Origin: Pseudomonadota bacterium
GTDB lineage: Bacteria; Pseudomonadota; Gammaproteobacteria; Steroidobacterales; MnTg04
DNA: 64,000 nt
Reading direction: 5' to 3'
NCBI GenBank assembly: GCA_022560735.1
Contig: JADFSO010000002.1
Span: 117,634-181,633, forward strand
Made by a program: the position numbers and the translations under genes. This document shows positions 35,382 through 45,328 of this stretch, piece by piece (position 1 is the first letter of the stretch; each line of letters begins with the position of its first letter). The notes beneath the pieces were generated by a model, which was not told where the DNA came from, ran no database searches, and saw nothing but the letters and a program-made list of their open reading frames with translations.

Positions 35382-36627
35382 CCTGGTATTGATCGCGCTG
35401 GCCCTGGTGGGGGCGCCGTTGTTCGCCATTATCGGCGCCAGCGCCATGTGGGGGTTCATGCAGGCTGATATCCCGCAAGCCGTCATGGGTATCGAGCTTT
35501 ACCGGATCGCCGAAATGCCGATACTGCTGGCGATACCGTTGTTTACCTTTGCCGGCTATGTGCTCAGCGAGAGCCAGGCGCCATCGCGGCTGGTGCGCCT
35601 GTCGAACGCATTGCTCGGCTGGATGCCCGGCGGGCTGGCGGTCGTTTGCCTCGCCACCTGCGCATTATTCTCCGCGTTTACCGGCGCATCAGGGGTTACC
35701 ATCATTGCGCTCGGCGCGTTGCTCTATCCGGCGCTGATCGAAGGCGGTTACCGCGAAGGGTTCAGCCTGGGTGTCGTGACTTCCTCCGGCAGCCTGGGTC
35801 TGTTGTTCGCGCCTTCGCTGCCATTGATTCTTTATGGCGTCGTATCGCAGGCGTCGATCGACGACCTGTTTCGCGCGGGGGTCACGCCCGGCATATTGAT
35901 GGTGGTCATGCTGTCGATCTGGTGCATCTGGTCGAGCCGCAAGAATCGCAAGGCGGTCAAGCAATTTTCGTGGGGCGAAGTTCGCCAGGCGCTGCGCGAG
36001 GCAGGCTGGGAAATTCCGCTGCCGATCGTCGTATTGGGCGGCATTTACAGCGGTTACTTCGCGGTCTCCGAAGCGGCCGCGGTTACGGCGCTCTATGTCC
36101 TGATTCTGTATTTACTGATTCGTCGCGAGATAAAACTGGTCGAGATGCCGCGGATCATGCGCGAATCCATGGTGCTGGTCGGCGGCATCATGATGATCCT
36201 CGGCGTTTCGATCGCCTCGACCTCGCTGATGATAGACTTGGAAGTTCCGCAAAAGATGCTGGCGGCAATCAACAGTCATGTCAGCGGGCAAGTCAGTTTC
36301 CTGTTGCTGATGCTCCTTTTCCTGCTGGTTCTGGGTGCGATCCTGGATATTTTTTCGGCCTTGGTGCTGATCGTTCCGTTGTTGCTGCCGGTGGCCCAGA
36401 GTTATGGCATACACCCGCTGCACTTCGGCATCATTTTCCTGGCGACCATGGAGTTGGGCTACCTGACCCCGCCGGTCGGTCTCAACCTGTTTATATCCAG
36501 CTACCGGTTTGACAAGCCGATTACCAGCGTCTACCTGGCGACAATTCCATTCTTCCTGATTTTGTTGCTCAGTGTGCTGGTAATTACTTTTGTCCCGCAG
36601 TTATCATTGTGGCTGGTTCCTGATTGA
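35368..36627 (+). CDS. dctM: TRAP transporter large permease
   Basis: A 419-residue DctM protein with about 12 membrane helices that drives Na+/H+-coupled uptake with DctQ. Family motifs: FTFAGYVLSESQAP, ALFSAFTGASGVTIIALGAL and MELGYLTPPVGLNLF. Normal length. Confidence 0.95.
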   Translation: MILFSLVLIALALVGAPLFAIIGASAMWGFMQADIPQAVMGIELYRIAEMPILLAIPLFTFAGYVLSESQAPSRLVRLSNALLGWMPGGLAVVCLATCALFSAFTGASGVTIIALGALLYPALIEGGYREGFSLGVVTSSGSLGLLFAPSLPLILYGVVSQASIDDLFRAGVTPGILMVVMLSIWCIWSSRKNRKAVKQFSWGEVRQALREAGWEIPLPIVVLGGIYSGYFAVSEAAAVTALYVLILYLLIRREIKLVEMPRIMRESMVLVGGIMMILGVSIASTSLMIDLEVPQKMLAAINSHVSGQVSFLLLMLLFLLVLGAILDIFSALVLIVPLLLPVAQSYGIHPLHFGIIFLATMELGYLTPPVGLNLFISSYRFDKPITSVYLATIPFFLILLLSVLVITFVPQLSLWLVPD

Positions 36628-36673
36628 CTGTGCCGGCCTTGCGTGGGTCCTGAATTGTGTCACGGTGTATAGC

Positions 36674-38524
36674 ATGATTATTGTTAAAACGATTGGCCGC
36701 TTGGTCCGCTTCCTGTTGAGTACTCTCGATGGCATGCGGCGGGTGCTGCATTTTATCCTGCTGTTGCTGATTTTCTCATTGATCATTGCGGGTCTTGCGG
36801 GTGATATCAAACTGGTGCCTGCATCCGCGGCGCTGAGAATCGCGCCATTCGGCAATATCGTCGAGCAATACCAGGGCGATGCCGTCGATCGTGCGCTGGA
36901 TGAAATACTGGGCGAGGCGGAACCACAGGCATTGTTGCAGCACCTGGTCGAAGCATTGGAAAAAGCGGCGGACGATCCGCGAATTTCATCGGTGGTGCTG
37001 GAGTTGAATCGAATGGGCGGCGCAGGCCTTAGCAACCTGCAAACCATAGGCCGGGCGATAGACAGATTCAGGGAAAGCGGCAAGCCGGTCATCGCCATTG
37101 GTGATTATTATTCGCAGGGACAGTATTACCTGGCATCGCGTGCCGATGAAATCTACATGCACCGGCTCGGTGGCGTATTTATCGACGGTTTTGGCTATTA
37201 CCGGCTATACATGAAAGAGGCGCTCGATAAGCTGAAGTTCAACATGCATGTGTTTCGTGCGGGCAAATACAAGTCCTATGGCGCGCCGTACGAACGGAAC
37301 GACATGTCGGCCGAGGAAAAGGAACAAAGCACCGAGTGGCTTGGCGATCTGTGGGCCGCGTATCAACGGGACGTGACCACGGCCCGCGATCTGAATGCGC
37401 AGGCCGTGTCTGATTACGCCAATAATTTTATCTCCGAACTGCGCGTCGAGCAGGGAAACATGGCCGAGGTCGCGGTAAATTCCGGCCTGGTCGACGAGTT
37501 GCTCAGCCACGAGGAAATGATGGACAGGCTGATCGATATCGCGGGCAGCAATGGCGATGACTACAAGGCGTATAGCTATATCGATTACGACGATTATGTG
37601 GCAGCGCTAAGCGCTGAAGGGACGTTGATTCCCGACAGCGCCGACAAGGTCGGCGTCATCGTCGCGTCGGGCAGTATTTTCAGTGGCCGACAACCGCCCG
37701 GCAAAATCGGCGCAGATTCGCTGGGGCGCCTGATCAGGGATGCGCGCGAAGACGACAGCATCAAGGCGGTCGTCTTGCGCATCGATAGCCCGGGTGGCAG
37801 CACTTTCGCGTCCGAGGTGATATTCCAGGAGCTGGTTTCCTTGCGCGATGCGGGCAAGCCGCTGGTGGTTTCCATGGGCGATGTCGCCGCATCCGGCGGT
37901 TACTGGATCGCCTTGCCCGCGGACAAAATATGGGCCAACCCGACGACCATCACCGGCTCGATCGGCGTAATCGCGATGTTTCCGAACTTCGAGGGCAGTC
38001 TGAACGCACTGGGGCTGAACGTGGATGGCATCGGCACAACCTCGCTGAGCGGTCAGTTCAACCCGGCCACCGGTCTGGGTGAGCAGGGCAGCGACCTGAT
38101 TCAGCTCAGTGTCGATTTCAGTTATCGTGAATTCCTGCAAAAAGTTTCGGATAACCGGGACATGAGCATGAGCGAAGCGGATGAGCTGGCGCAGGGCCGG
38201 GTCTGGAGCGGCATCGACGCCTACAACCTGGGCCTGGTCGATGAACTCGGCGACCTGGCGCAGGCGCTGGATTCGGCCGCCGAACTGGCGGGTCTCGACG
38301 AGTACTCCGTGCAATACATCGAGCGCGAACTCAGTTTGGAGGAATCGCTGGTGCTGCGATTGTATGGCGCGGTGCAGGCTGTCGTGCCGGCCCGCGCAGG
38401 CTCAGGCGGATGGAGCGAACCGTTCAAGCAGGTTGCGGCCACGGTGCAGAAAAATTTCGAAAACCTGGCCAATTTCAACGACCCGCGCGGCATGTATTAC
38501 TACTGCTTCTGTGAAAAACAGTGA
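36674..38524 (+). CDS. sppA: Signal peptide peptidase SppA, 67K type
   Basis: A 616-residue inner-membrane serine protease that degrades cleaved signal peptides. I chose ATG 36674, since the longer frame overlaps dctM. One N-terminal membrane helix (VLHFILLLLIFSLIIAGLAG) precedes two tandem ClpP-like domains. The Ser-Lys dyad is visible: Lys in VFRAGKYKSYGAPYE (N-domain) and Ser in MGDVAASGGYWIA (C-domain). VLRIDSPGGS is also conserved. It lies 46 bases after dctM. Confidence 0.95.
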   Translation: MIIVKTIGRLVRFLLSTLDGMRRVLHFILLLLIFSLIIAGLAGDIKLVPASAALRIAPFGNIVEQYQGDAVDRALDEILGEAEPQALLQHLVEALEKAADDPRISSVVLELNRMGGAGLSNLQTIGRAIDRFRESGKPVIAIGDYYSQGQYYLASRADEIYMHRLGGVFIDGFGYYRLYMKEALDKLKFNMHVFRAGKYKSYGAPYERNDMSAEEKEQSTEWLGDLWAAYQRDVTTARDLNAQAVSDYANNFISELRVEQGNMAEVAVNSGLVDELLSHEEMMDRLIDIAGSNGDDYKAYSYIDYDDYVAALSAEGTLIPDSADKVGVIVASGSIFSGRQPPGKIGADSLGRLIRDAREDDSIKAVVLRIDSPGGSTFASEVIFQELVSLRDAGKPLVVSMGDVAASGGYWIALPADKIWANPTTITGSIGVIAMFPNFEGSLNALGLNVDGIGTTSLSGQFNPATGLGEQGSDLIQLSVDFSYREFLQKVSDNRDMSMSEADELAQGRVWSGIDAYNLGLVDELGDLAQALDSAAELAGLDEYSVQYIERELSLEESLVLRLYGAVQAVVPARAGSGGWSEPFKQVAATVQKNFENLANFNDPRGMYYYCFCEKQ

Positions 38525-38544
38525 CGGCGGCAGGCCTGGCGAAC

Positions 38545-39087
38545 TCAATTCAAGGTTTTGCTTTTCCAGTATTTTGTGCCGGTAATATCCGCCGTTAACA
38601 TCAGGCCGACATCGGTAATCGGGTATATAGCCATGCCATGGCTGAATGTGGTGCCGGCATTGGCGCCTTTGACACCCGCAACCGCGCTGGCGGATGCATC
38701 GGCCGTCCAGCCGTATTCCACGAAATCCTCAAAAACCTTCTTGGTCTCGAACAGGAAAACCACCTGGTATTTGTGAGCGCCCAGCCCAAAGTTGAGACCG
38801 CCGAGACCCATGTTCATATAGGATCTTTCCCCGGTGGCTTTTGTGACCGCCACGCCCTTGCCGCCGCCGCCGGTAATAATGAGCGATATTTTGACATTGC
38901 TAAATACCGCGTAGGCGTAACTTTCGTCGTAAAGCCGTTTGGCGCCGCTGCTTTCCTTAAACAGACTCTTGAGCGTGGCCGCAGCCATCGCATCGATTTC
39001 CGCTCGCTTGTCGGCGATTTTTTGCGGATTGCTGCTTGCACAGGCGACCAGGGATAACAAGGCGATGCTGAGAATTAACTTTTTCAT
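38545..39087 (-). CDS. YSC84/SYLF-domain lipoprotein
   Basis: A 180-residue predicted lipoprotein (lipobox LLSLVAC near residue 16). The mature part is a SYLF/YSC84 domain (YAVFSNVKISLIITGGGGKGVAV, SYMNMGLGGLNFGLGAHKYQ, in parts), known for lipid binding in eukaryotic homologues. Bacterial role unknown; periplasmic location inferred. Convergent with sppA. Confidence 0.88.
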   Translation of the reverse strand: MKKLILSIALLSLVACASSNPQKIADKRAEIDAMAAATLKSLFKESSGAKRLYDESYAYAVFSNVKISLIITGGGGKGVAVTKATGERSYMNMGLGGLNFGLGAHKYQVVFLFETKKVFEDFVEYGWTADASASAVAGVKGANAGTTFSHGMAIYPITDVGLMLTADITGTKYWKSKTLN

Positions 39088-39317
39088 TGCAGGATCCTGT
39101 TGGGTTTTTAACCGTTGAATGGTACGTCAATGTCGGTCGCACAACCTGCGACCAATGCACATTATGAATAATCCGTTTGCTCACTGCATTTGGCGCTGTT
39201 TGGCGACAATGCCGGGGATAAAGGCTTTTCCTTAGATATCATCCTGTTAACCGATGCAATGAGTTTAATGCGTGAACGCGGATGCCGGGCGCAGCCGTGT
39301 TTCTCCCGCGGCCGGTT
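39088..39317. other. Intergenic region with a perfect 7-bp hairpin
   Basis: No gene seen. GGTCGCA (39135-39141) and TGCGACC (39147-39153) form a perfect stem with loop CAACC. The region lies between tdh and the YSC84 gene, both on the minus strand, so it may hold the tdh terminator and the YSC84 promoter. No T run follows the hairpin. Confidence 0.5.
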
Positions 39318-40346
39318 TCAGGCCAGCCAATCCAGGATGACCTTGCCGGATTGCCCCGATCGCATGATGTCGAATCCTTGTTGAAACTCGCTGAGCGGAA
39401 AATGGTGGGTGATCACGGGGCTGATATCCAGCCCGCTTTGCAGCATGCTGGTCATCTTGTACCAGGTCTCGAACATCTCGCGCCCGTAAATGCCTTTGAT
39501 CTCAAGTCCCTTGAAAATGATTTGCTGCCAATCGACAGCCGTTTCTTCGGGCGGCAGACCAAGCAGCGCGACCTTGCCGCCGTGGCGCATGGTCCGCAGC
39601 AGGTCACGCAGCGCCATCGGGTTGCCGGACATTTCCAGGCCGACATCGAAGCCTTCGGTCATGCCCAGCGTATCCATGACCTCGTCGAGCGACCCGTTGG
39701 CCACGTTATGCGCGACGCTTGCGCCCATCTTGCGGGCGAGATCCAGCCTATAGTCGTTGACATCGGTGATCACCACGTGGCGCGCGCCGGCATGGCGGGC
39801 GATTGCGGTAGCCATGATGCCGATCGGTCCGGCGCCGGTGATCAGTACATCCTCGCCAACCAGGTCGAAGGACAGGGCCGTGTGGGTGGCGTTACCCAGC
39901 GGATCCAGGATCGAGGCGATATCGTCGCCGATCGAATCCGGCAGCTTGAAAGCATTTTGTGCGGGAATGCACAGGAACTCGGCAAAACAGCCGGGGCGAT
40001 CGACGCCTACACCTTTGCTGTTGCGACACAAATGACGACGCCCGGCCCGGCAGTTGCGGCAATAACCACAGGTGATGTGTCCTTCGCCGGAGACCCGGTC
40101 TCCCGCGTGATAGCCATCGACCTCGCTGCCGGTCTCGACGATTTCACCGACAAATTCATGACCGACATGCATGGGGACCGGGATGGTTTGCCTGGCCCAG
40201 GCATCCCAGTTGTAAATGTGGATGTCGGTGCCGCAGATTGCGGTCTTGCTGATTTTGATCAAGACATCGTTGTGCCCCAGCTGCGGCCGCTCGACTTCAT
40301 CCAGCCAGATGCCGGGTTCGGATTTCTTTTTAACCAGTGCCTTCAT
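39318..40346 (-). CDS. tdh: L-threonine 3-dehydrogenase
   Basis: Zinc-dependent NAD+ alcohol dehydrogenase family enzyme of 342 residues oxidising threonine to 2-amino-3-ketobutyrate. Catalytic zinc site [15 protein letters not shown] and [12 protein letters not shown]; structural zinc cysteines [18 protein letters not shown]-binding [15 protein letters not shown]. Nine bases downstream of kbl, which consumes its unstable product. Confidence 0.98.
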   Translation of the reverse strand: MKALVKKKSEPGIWLDEVERPQLGHNDVLIKISKTAICGTDIHIYNWDAWARQTIPVPMHVGHEFVGEIVETGSEVDGYHAGDRVSGEGHITCGYCRNCRAGRRHLCRNSKGVGVDRPGCFAEFLCIPAQNAFKLPDSIGDDIASILDPLGNATHTALSFDLVGEDVLITGAGPIGIMATAIARHAGARHVVITDVNDYRLDLARKMGASVAHNVANGSLDEVMDTLGMTEGFDVGLEMSGNPMALRDLLRTMRHGGKVALLGLPPEETAVDWQQIIFKGLEIKGIYGREMFETWYKMTSMLQSGLDISPVITHHFPLSEFQQGFDIMRSGQSGKVILDWLA

Positions 40347-40355
40347 GATCTTTCC

Positions 40356-41546
40356 TCAGGAGATGACGGCCAGCTCACGACCGACCTTGGCAAATGCGGC
40401 GATCGCCCGGTCCAGATGTTCCGTTTCATGGCCTGCCGACATCTGGGTCCTGATCCTGGCCTTGCCTTTGGGGACCACGGGGAATGAAAAACCGACGACA
40501 TAAATACCTTCGTCGAGCATCAGTTCGGCCATCCGGCCGGCGAGCCTGGCGTCGCCGAGCATGAGCGGAATAATGGGATGCTCACCGGGGACCAGGTCGA
40601 AACCCAGCTCGCTCATTTGCTGCCTGAAATAGGCGGCGTTGTCGTGTAATTTGTCGCGCAGACTGGTATCCGTTTCCAGCATATCCAGCACCTTGATGGA
40701 AACTGCCGCCACCACCGGCGCGATGGCGTTGGAGAACAGATAAGGCCGCGACCGCTGGCGCAGCCAGCCGACCACTTCCTTGCTGGCCGCCGTGTAACCG
40801 CCGGCGGCGCCACCCAATGCCTTGCCCAGGGTCCCGGTCAGTATATCGACGCGACCCATCACATCGCGATACTCATGGGTTCCGCGCCCTTGTCTCCCCA
40901 TAAAGCCGGTCGCATGCGCGTCATCGACCATCACCATCGCGCCATATTTGTCCGCCAGGTCGCAGATGTCCTGCAGATTCGCGATGACTCCATCCATCGA
41001 AAAAACACCATCGCTCGCGATCAGCTTTACCCGGGCATCTTTGGCGGCCTTGAGCTGCTCCTCGAGATCGTTCATGTCGTTATTGCGATAGCGAAAACGT
41101 TGCGCCTTGCAAAGCCGTACGCCGTCGATGATGCTGGCATGATTGAGTTCATCGCTGATGATCGCGTCGCTGGCATCCAGCAAGGTTTCAAACAAACCGC
41201 CGTTGGCATCGAAACACGAGGGGTAGAGTATGGTTTCTTCGGTCCCGAGGAATCCGCTGATGCGCTCCTCGAGTTCCTTGTGCACGCTTTGCGTGCCGCA
41301 GATAAAACGCACCGAAGCCATGCCAAAGCCATAGCGATCGAGCGCTGCGTGCGCCGCCTCGATCAGTGCCGGATGATTGGCCAGGCCGAGATAATTGTTG
41401 GCGCAGAAGTTAACGACTTCACTGCCATCGGCGAGCTGGAGGTCGGCTTGTTGCTGTGAACGAATCACCCGTTCGGCTTTGAATAGCCCCGCTGCTTTTA
41501 GTTCTTCGGTGTCCTTGCTCAAGCGCTGCAAAAATGCCTGGTCCAC
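40356..41546 (-). CDS. kbl: 2-amino-3-ketobutyrate CoA ligase
   Basis: PLP enzyme splitting 2-amino-3-ketobutyrate with CoA into glycine and acetyl-CoA, 396 residues. I chose GTG 41546, with GGGAG 7 bases upstream, matching the family length; the frame extends farther but without family sequence. PLP lysine in [30 protein letters not shown] and [10 protein letters not shown] are conserved. First gene of the kbl-tdh operon. Confidence 0.97.
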   Translation of the reverse strand: MDQAFLQRLSKDTEELKAAGLFKAERVIRSQQQADLQLADGSEVVNFCANNYLGLANHPALIEAAHAALDRYGFGMASVRFICGTQSVHKELEERISGFLGTEETILYPSCFDANGGLFETLLDASDAIISDELNHASIIDGVRLCKAQRFRYRNNDMNDLEEQLKAAKDARVKLIASDGVFSMDGVIANLQDICDLADKYGAMVMVDDAHATGFMGRQGRGTHEYRDVMGRVDILTGTLGKALGGAAGGYTAASKEVVGWLRQRSRPYLFSNAIAPVVAAVSIKVLDMLETDTSLRDKLHDNAAYFRQQMSELGFDLVPGEHPIIPLMLGDARLAGRMAELMLDEGIYVVGFSFPVVPKGKARIRTQMSAGHETEHLDRAIAAFAKVGRELAVIS

Positions 41547-41622
41547 GTCCTTGCTCCCGGTGGCAAACAGTGGCGAATTATAGCAGTACAATAACGCCGG
41601 ACCGGGCTTCGATGAGTTGCGT

Positions 41623-42003
41623 ATGGAAAAACCAAGACTCGACAAATGGTTATGGCAGGCGCGGCTGTTCAAGACCCGCGTGCTGGCCGCGCGCGAGATT
41701 CGTGCCGGCCATGTGCGGGTCAACGGTGCCCGGGTCAGACCATCGCGATCGCTGGCGCACAAGGACCTGTTGGCGATCCGCCGCGAAGGCTATGTACAGC
41801 AATTGAGGATCGTCGATTTTGCTGCGCGGCGGGGTCCACCCAAAGAGGCGGCGCTGTTGTACCTGGAAACCAAAGAAACTGAAACGGCGAGGCTGGATGC
41901 GGTTGCCAGGCACAAGGCCGGTACGGCTCGTGCGCCGGCGCCCGCCAGGAGACCGGACAAACGGCAAAGGCGAGAGATCCGCAAATCGCTGGGCAAGGGC
42001 TAG
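41623..42003 (+). CDS. hslR: Heat-shock protein Hsp15 (S4 RNA-binding)
   Basis: A 126-residue S4-domain protein that recognises stalled 50S subunits carrying nascent chains. The start [15 protein letters not shown] and [13 protein letters not shown] are the family signature. ATG 41623 is preferred over TTG 41617. The C-terminal tail is strongly basic ([18 protein letters not shown]). Divergent from kbl. Confidence 0.93.
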   Translation: MEKPRLDKWLWQARLFKTRVLAAREIRAGHVRVNGARVRPSRSLAHKDLLAIRREGYVQQLRIVDFAARRGPPKEAALLYLETKETETARLDAVARHKAGTARAPAPARRPDKRQRREIRKSLGKG

Positions 42004-42105
42004 CGTATTGGCGAGCGATAGTTTCGACTTCACGCCGGCAGATGGGTGCTTTGCCGGTGGTTCCAGTTTAAAATCCGCTTCCGCATTCATCGTTGAGAAC
42101 AGACC

Positions 42106-45100
42106 ATGCAGACCCCCGGGAAAAAGGAAAACCAGGCCGGCGGATTTATTTTTTCCGACCAGGATGTGCCGGTGTCCGCTGTGGGTCGCGCCATCAACGC
42201 GTTTTATCTGGCCGATGAAAGCGCAACCGTTGGCGAGCTGCTGGAGCGCGCACGACTGACAGCCGAGCAGGCGGACACGGTCAGTCGCCATGCAACCCGA
42301 CTCGTCGAAGCGGTCCGGCGTAACCGGAAGAAGAAAGGGGGCCTGGACGCCTTCTTGAAAAAATACGATTTATCCTCGCAAGAAGGTGTGGTGTTGATGT
42401 GCCTGGCCGAGGCGCTGCTGCGCATTCCCGATGCCGATACGGCGAACCGCCTGATCGCCGACAAGATTTCCGCGGGCAACTGGAAAGATCACCTCGGTAC
42501 CAGCGATTCCGTATTCGTCAATGCATCGACCTGGGGTCTGATGCTGACCGGCCACATCATCAAACCGGAACGGGAGGCGCTGGAAAATCCTGCGGGATAC
42601 CTGGCGCGCATCGCCGGCCGCCTGGGCGAACCGGTGATCAGGACCGCGATGCGCCAGGCCATGCGCATCATGGGTCATCAATTTGTCATGGGACGCAACA
42701 TACGCGCGGCGCTGAAGCGGTCGGTGAGCGGCGAAAACCAGGCCTACCGGCATTCTTTCGACATGCTCGGCGAGGCGGCGCTGAGCGAGGCAGATGCCTT
42801 GCGCTATTTCGAGGCTTACCGCCAGGGCATCGAGGAGATTGGCGATAGCCTGGTCGATGGCACAGGGATAAACCAGGCGCCCGGCATATCGGTCAAATTG
42901 TCGGCGCTGTTTCCGCGCTACGAGTTTAGCCAGCGCGCGCGAGTGCTCGATGAACTGACGCCCCGGCTGTTGGCGCTGGCCGAGCAGGCCAAAGCTGCGC
43001 AGATTGCGTTGACGATCGATGCCGAGGAAGCGGATCGGCTGGAAATATCGATGGAAGTGTTTGCCGCGGTTTACCGCTCACCGGCGCTGGCTGGCTGGGA
43101 AGGCCTGGGTCTGGCCCTGCAATCGTATCAAAAACGCGCACGCGCCCAGATCGAATGGCTGGTCGGCCTGGCCAGGGAAGGCGGCAGGACGATCCCGGTG
43201 CGCCTGGTCAAGGGCGCGTACTGGGATACCGAGATCAAGCTGGCGCAGGAGAATGGCCTGGCCGGTTACCCGGTGTACACGCGCAAACCGAACACCGATG
43301 TCTCGTACCTGGCCTGTGCCCGCGACCTGCTCGCGGCCCGGGATGTCATCTACCCGCAATTTGCCAGCCATAACGCGCACACGGTCGCCAGCATCGTGTT
43401 GCTGGCTGCTGCCGACGGCGCTGCGAAATCTGCCGACAGTTTCGAGTTTCAGCGTCTGCACGGCATGGGCGAAGAGTTGTATGACGAAGTGGTTGGCGAG
43501 GACAAGCTGAACGTCGCCTGCCGGGTCTATGCGCCGGTGGGGAAACATGAAGACCTGCTGCCGTACCTGGTACGCCGGTTGCTCGAAAATGGCGCCAACA
43601 GCTCTTTCGTCAATCGCATCGTCGATGAAAAAGAGCCGATCGCTCAAATCGTCGCCGACCCGGTAGTCGAGGTCGAGCGACTCGAATCCATCCCGCATAC
43701 AAAAATCCCGTTGCCGGGCGGCCTCTACGGGGCGGAGCGGGAAAATTCGGCGGGCGTCAATTTTTCCGATCACGCGGAACTCGAGGCGCTGGCTGTGGAG
43801 ATGGCTGCGGCGGCGGGCCGCGATTGGCAAGCCGGCCCCATCGTTGGCGGCAAGCGTCTGAACGGCGACAAACACGGGGTTTTTTATCCGGCGAACCACA
43901 AACAACGAGTCGGGCAAGTCGAGTATGCCGGCGCCGAACAGGTCGTAGCGGCGGTGGACGCTGCGAGCGAAGCTTACCCGGGCTGGGACCGGACACCCGC
44001 CGGCGAGCGCGCCGCATGCCTGGACCGCGCCGCGGATCTGTACGCGGCCAACGCCGGCGAACTGCTCGCCATGTGCGTACGCGAAGCCGGCAAGAGCGTG
44101 CCCGACAGCGTTGCCGAACTGCGCGAGGCGATCGATTTTCTGCGCTACTATGCGGCCTGCGCCAGGCGTGATTTCTCCGCAGCCATGCCCTTGCCGGGGC
44201 CGACCGGTGAGAGCAACCACTTGTTGCTGCACGGGCGCGGCGTCTTTGTCTGCATCAGCCCCTGGAATTTTCCGCTGGCAATTTTCACCGGTCAGGTGGC
44301 TGCTGCACTGGCTGCCGGCAATACCGTGCTCGCCAAGCCGGCGGCGCAGACTTCGCTGGTCGCGGCAAAGGCAGTGGAGTTGCTGCACGAGGCCGGCATC
44401 CCCGGCAATGTCCTGCACTTCTTGCCTGGCGCAGGCGCCGTGATCGGCGCAGTGGCGGTCGGTGACCCGCGGGTCGCGGGCGTCGCTTTTACCGGTTCCA
44501 TGGCAACGGCGCAAAGGATCAATCGCAGCCTGGCCGGGCGAGACGGGCCGATCGCCGTCTTGATCGCCGAAACCGGTGGCCAGAACACGATGATCGTCGA
44601 CAGTTCGGCGTTGCCCGAGCAGGTGGTCAAGGACGTGGTGCAATCCGCGTTCAACAGCGCCGGCCAGAGATGTTCGGCACTGCGGGTGCTTTGCCTGCAG
44701 GAAGAAATAGCGCCGCGCGTCATCGAGTTGCTGGCCGGCCACATGGCGGAACTGACCATCGGCGATCCGGCGCTGTTGTCCACCGATATCGGTCCGGTGA
44801 TCGACGACGCTGCACGGCGCATGCTCAACGATCACATAAACAAAATCAGCAAGCTGGGCAAGGTGGTCGCCCGCATCGAAATTCCCGCGGGCCTTGGCGA
44901 TGGATCTTATGTGTCGCCGCTGGCGGTGGAAATTCCGGCGATCGATGTGCTCGACAAGGAAGTGTTCGGTCCGGTGTTGCATATCGTGCGCTACCAGGCA
45001 GCCGAACTCGATCAGATGATCGCCGCAATCAACCGGACCGGTTTTGGCCTGACCCTGGGTGTGCACAGCCGTATCGATGGTGCGGCCAGGCATATAGCCC

Positions 45101-45312
45101 GTGTCGTTAACGTCGGCAACGTCTATGTCAATCGCAACATGGTCGGCGCGGTGGTCGGCGTCCAGCCGTTTGGCGGCTGCGGTTTGTCCGGTACCGGTCC
45201 CAAGGCGGGCGGGCCGTTCTACCTGCACCGTTTTGCCAGCGAAAAGACCATCACGATCAACACCACGGCCGTCGGCGGCAACGCCAGCCTGCTGTCACTG
45301 GAAACGGACTGA
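42106..45312 (+). CDS. putA: Bifunctional proline dehydrogenase / P5C dehydrogenase
   Basis: A 1068-residue PutA converting proline to glutamate. It lacks the N-terminal ribbon-helix-helix found in E. coli PutA, so it should be catalytic only. The FAD proline dehydrogenase barrel (about 150-480) shows SVKLSALFPRYE, IPVRLVKGAYWD and FASHNAHTV; the aldehyde dehydrogenase half (about 570-1040) has SPWNFPLAIFTGQVAAAL, FTGSMATAQRI, ETGGQN and catalytic Cys in NSAGQRCSALRVL. Sixteen bases upstream of sdaA, so cotranscription is likely. Confidence 0.98.
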   Translation: MQTPGKKENQAGGFIFSDQDVPVSAVGRAINAFYLADESATVGELLERARLTAEQADTVSRHATRLVEAVRRNRKKKGGLDAFLKKYDLSSQEGVVLMCLAEALLRIPDADTANRLIADKISAGNWKDHLGTSDSVFVNASTWGLMLTGHIIKPEREALENPAGYLARIAGRLGEPVIRTAMRQAMRIMGHQFVMGRNIRAALKRSVSGENQAYRHSFDMLGEAALSEADALRYFEAYRQGIEEIGDSLVDGTGINQAPGISVKLSALFPRYEFSQRARVLDELTPRLLALAEQAKAAQIALTIDAEEADRLEISMEVFAAVYRSPALAGWEGLGLALQSYQKRARAQIEWLVGLAREGGRTIPVRLVKGAYWDTEIKLAQENGLAGYPVYTRKPNTDVSYLACARDLLAARDVIYPQFASHNAHTVASIVLLAAADGAAKSADSFEFQRLHGMGEELYDEVVGEDKLNVACRVYAPVGKHEDLLPYLVRRLLENGANSSFVNRIVDEKEPIAQIVADPVVEVERLESIPHTKIPLPGGLYGAERENSAGVNFSDHAELEALAVEMAAAAGRDWQAGPIVGGKRLNGDKHGVFYPANHKQRVGQVEYAGAEQVVAAVDAASEAYPGWDRTPAGERAACLDRAADLYAANAGELLAMCVREAGKSVPDSVAELREAIDFLRYYAACARRDFSAAMPLPGPTGESNHLLLHGRGVFVCISPWNFPLAIFTGQVAAALAAGNTVLAKPAAQTSLVAAKAVELLHEAGIPGNVLHFLPGAGAVIGAVAVGDPRVAGVAFTGSMATAQRINRSLAGRDGPIAVLIAETGGQNTMIVDSSALPEQVVKDVVQSAFNSAGQRCSALRVLCLQEEIAPRVIELLAGHMAELTIGDPALLSTDIGPVIDDAARRMLNDHINKISKLGKVVARIEIPAGLGDGSYVSPLAVEIPAIDVLDKEVFGPVLHIVRYQAAELDQMIAAINRTGFGLTLGVHSRIDGAARHIARVVNVGNVYVNRNMVGAVVGVQPFGGCGLSGTGPKAGGPFYLHRFASEKTITINTTAVGGNASLLSLETD

Positions 45313-45328
45313 CGTATAGTCGAACGCC

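Noticed and set aside
39282..40487. 401-codon plus-strand frame
   Set aside because: Antisense to tdh, which has intact zinc and NAD motifs.
43078..45228. 716-codon open frame on the minus strand
   Set aside because: It is antisense to putA, whose frame has every catalytic motif; GC-rich codon bias creates long shadow frames.
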